A stretch of 64,000 nucleotides of DNA from Anaerolineales bacterium. GTDB taxonomy: Bacteria > Chloroflexota > Anaerolineae > Anaerolineales > Villigracilaceae. The stretch covers positions 62,001 to 126,000 of the forward strand of contig JAFGSI010000048.1 in assembly GCA_016934715.1 (NCBI GenBank), written 5' to 3'. Shown here one piece after another: positions 62,885 through 64,000 of this stretch. Numbering within the stretch: the stretch's first letter is position 1; each line of letters starts with the position of its first letter. Below the pieces are notes generated by a model. It was not told the origin of the DNA and did no database searches. It was given only the letters and a program-made list of their open reading frames with translations. The position numbers and the translations under genes are program-made.

Positions 62885-64000
62885 ATGCCTGTGACTGCCA
62901 CCTGCACTCATCCGTCCAAATTCGGGCCCTTCGGCGGAGCCTACGTGCCGGAAGTTCTCGTTCCGGCCGTGACCGAACTGGAGGCGGCCTTTCTCGAGTC
63001 CCGGGCCGATCCGGCCTTCCAGGCCGAGCTCCAGCACCTGCTGCGTACCTATGTCGGGCGCCCGACAGCCGTCTACCATGCCCGCCGGCTGAGCGAGCTC
63101 CTGGGCGGGGCCCAGATCTATCTCAAGCGCGAGGACCTGGCCCATTCGGGCGCCCACAAGATCAATAACGCCCTTGGCCAGGCCCTGCTGGCCAGGCGGA
63201 TGGGCAAGCGCCGCCTGATCGCCGAGACCGGGGCCGGGCAGCACGGCGTGGCCACGGCAACCGTGGCGGCCCTGCTCGGGCTGGAGTGCATCGTCTACAT
63301 GGGCTCGGTGGACATGGCCCGCCAGGAGCCCAACGTACTGCGCATGCGCCTGCTCGGGGCGCAGGTCCGCCCGGTGGAAAGCGGCAGCCGGACCCTCAAG
63401 GATGCCGTGAACGAGGCGATCCGCGACTGGGTCACCACCGTTGGCGAGAGCTATTATCTCCTTGGCTCGGCCCTCGGCCCGCACCCATACCCGACGATGG
63501 TGCGCGAATTCCAGCGGGTCATCGGCGACGAAGCCCGGGCGCAGATGCTCACCGGGGTGGGGCGGCTGCCGGATGTGGTGGTGGCCTGCGTCGGCGGCGG
63601 GTCGAACGCGATCGGCATCTTCAGCGCCTTCCTGCAGGATCAGGGAGTGCACCTGATCGGCGTCGAGGCTGGAGGGGAGGGGGTTGCCACCGGGCGGCAT
63701 GCCGCCCGCTTTGCGGACCCGCTTCTGGGCCGACCGGGGGTCCTTCATGGAGCCTACACCTATGTCCTGCAGGATGCCGACGGCCAGATCGTCGAAACGC
63801 ATTCGATCTCGGCCGGGCTGGACTATGCTGCCGTGGGGCCGGAGCATGCCTACCTGCGCCAGGTTGAGCGGGCCGAGTACACCTGGGCCACCGACGACCA
63901 GGCACTGGAGGCCTTTCATCTTCTTGCGCGTACAGAGGGGATCCTGCCGGCCCTCGAATCGGCCCATGCAGTCGCCGAGGGAATGCGCGTAGCCAAAATC
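62885..64000 (+). CDS. trpB: tryptophan synthase beta chain, 3' end outside window
   Basis: 372 codons are visible. It makes tryptophan from indole and serine with PLP. PLP Lys is K92 in [40 protein letters not shown] and [12 protein letters not shown] are family blocks. Two adjacent ATGs occur; the second is favoured, because AGGAG, overlapping the trpS stop, lies 5 bases before it and only 2 before the first. trpA would be expected next but is beyond the window. Confidence 0.95.
   Translation, partial: MPVTATCTHPSKFGPFGGAYVPEVLVPAVTELEAAFLESRADPAFQAELQHLLRTYVGRPTAVYHARRLSELLGGAQIYLKREDLAHSGAHKINNALGQALLARRMGKRRLIAETGAGQHGVATATVAALLGLECIVYMGSVDMARQEPNVLRMRLLGAQVRPVESGSRTLKDAVNEAIRDWVTTVGESYYLLGSALGPHPYPTMVREFQRVIGDEARAQMLTGVGRLPDVVVACVGGGSNAIGIFSAFLQDQGVHLIGVEAGGEGVATGRHAARFADPLLGRPGVLHGAYTYVLQDADGQIVETHSISAGLDYAAVGPEHAYLRQVERAEYTWATDDQALEAFHLLARTEGILPALESAHAVAEGMRVAKI

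Overview
The window is GC-rich bacterial chromosome, densely packed and free of recognisable mobile elements, CRISPR arrays or rRNA. The best guess is a member of Chloroflexota, probably Anaerolineae. This rests on the many multi-GAF membrane proteins, the Agl23-like glycosyltransferase fused to an NHL propeller, the type 2 isopentenyl diphosphate isomerase, the lipoproteins with T/P-rich linkers and the trp operon under a T-box. This is inferred from gene content, not from a marker phylogeny.

Left third (1-20741, minus strand): one very long tandem operon. Two stand-alone receiver proteins at its head are followed by nine large membrane or multidomain GAF proteins (the last is cut by the window edge). 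Intergenic gaps are 8-52 bp or 4-bp ATGA overlaps. The N-terminal sensor parts differ (extracytoplasmic dCache plus HAMP, or bundles of hydrophobic helices). The cytoplasmic halves are close paralogues. No histidine kinase, GGDEF, EAL or other output domain is visible. This is the most unusual system in the window.

Middle (20742-47219, mostly minus): GH42 beta-galactosidase, tRNA-Gly(CCC), a polyprenyl diphosphate synthase, three TIM-barrel-like proteins (two of them lipoproteins), a three-gene ABC-2 transporter, type 2 IDI divergent from an acyl carrier protein, sucCD, a glycosyltransferase/NHL/SH3 fusion, rlmN, a membrane M28 peptidase, lipoproteins, a NagD-like phosphatase, clpP-tig with tRNA-Leu(TAG), a small conserved gene with a near-consensus promoter, and a radical-SAM/HhH protein with a near-consensus promoter and apparently leaderless mRNA.

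Right (47220-64000): a membrane-anchored small protein, a GH127 arabinofuranosidase, a DUF6062-type cysteine protein, a flavin reductase, an Hsp70-like ATPase translationally coupled to a coiled-coil/beta-propeller protein, and an Ig-repeat lipoprotein. A plus-strand tryptophan operon then runs off the window. It has a TTGACA-17-TATAAC promoter, a T-box with a UGG specifier, trpE, a trpG-trpD fusion, trpC, an AAA ATPase, a trpF-GNAT fusion, trpS and trpB (partial). The T-box should couple tryptophan synthesis and TrpRS expression to uncharged tRNA-Trp.

Starts were moved inward from the longest open frame wherever a Shine-Dalgarno sequence or family N-terminus pointed to an internal start.
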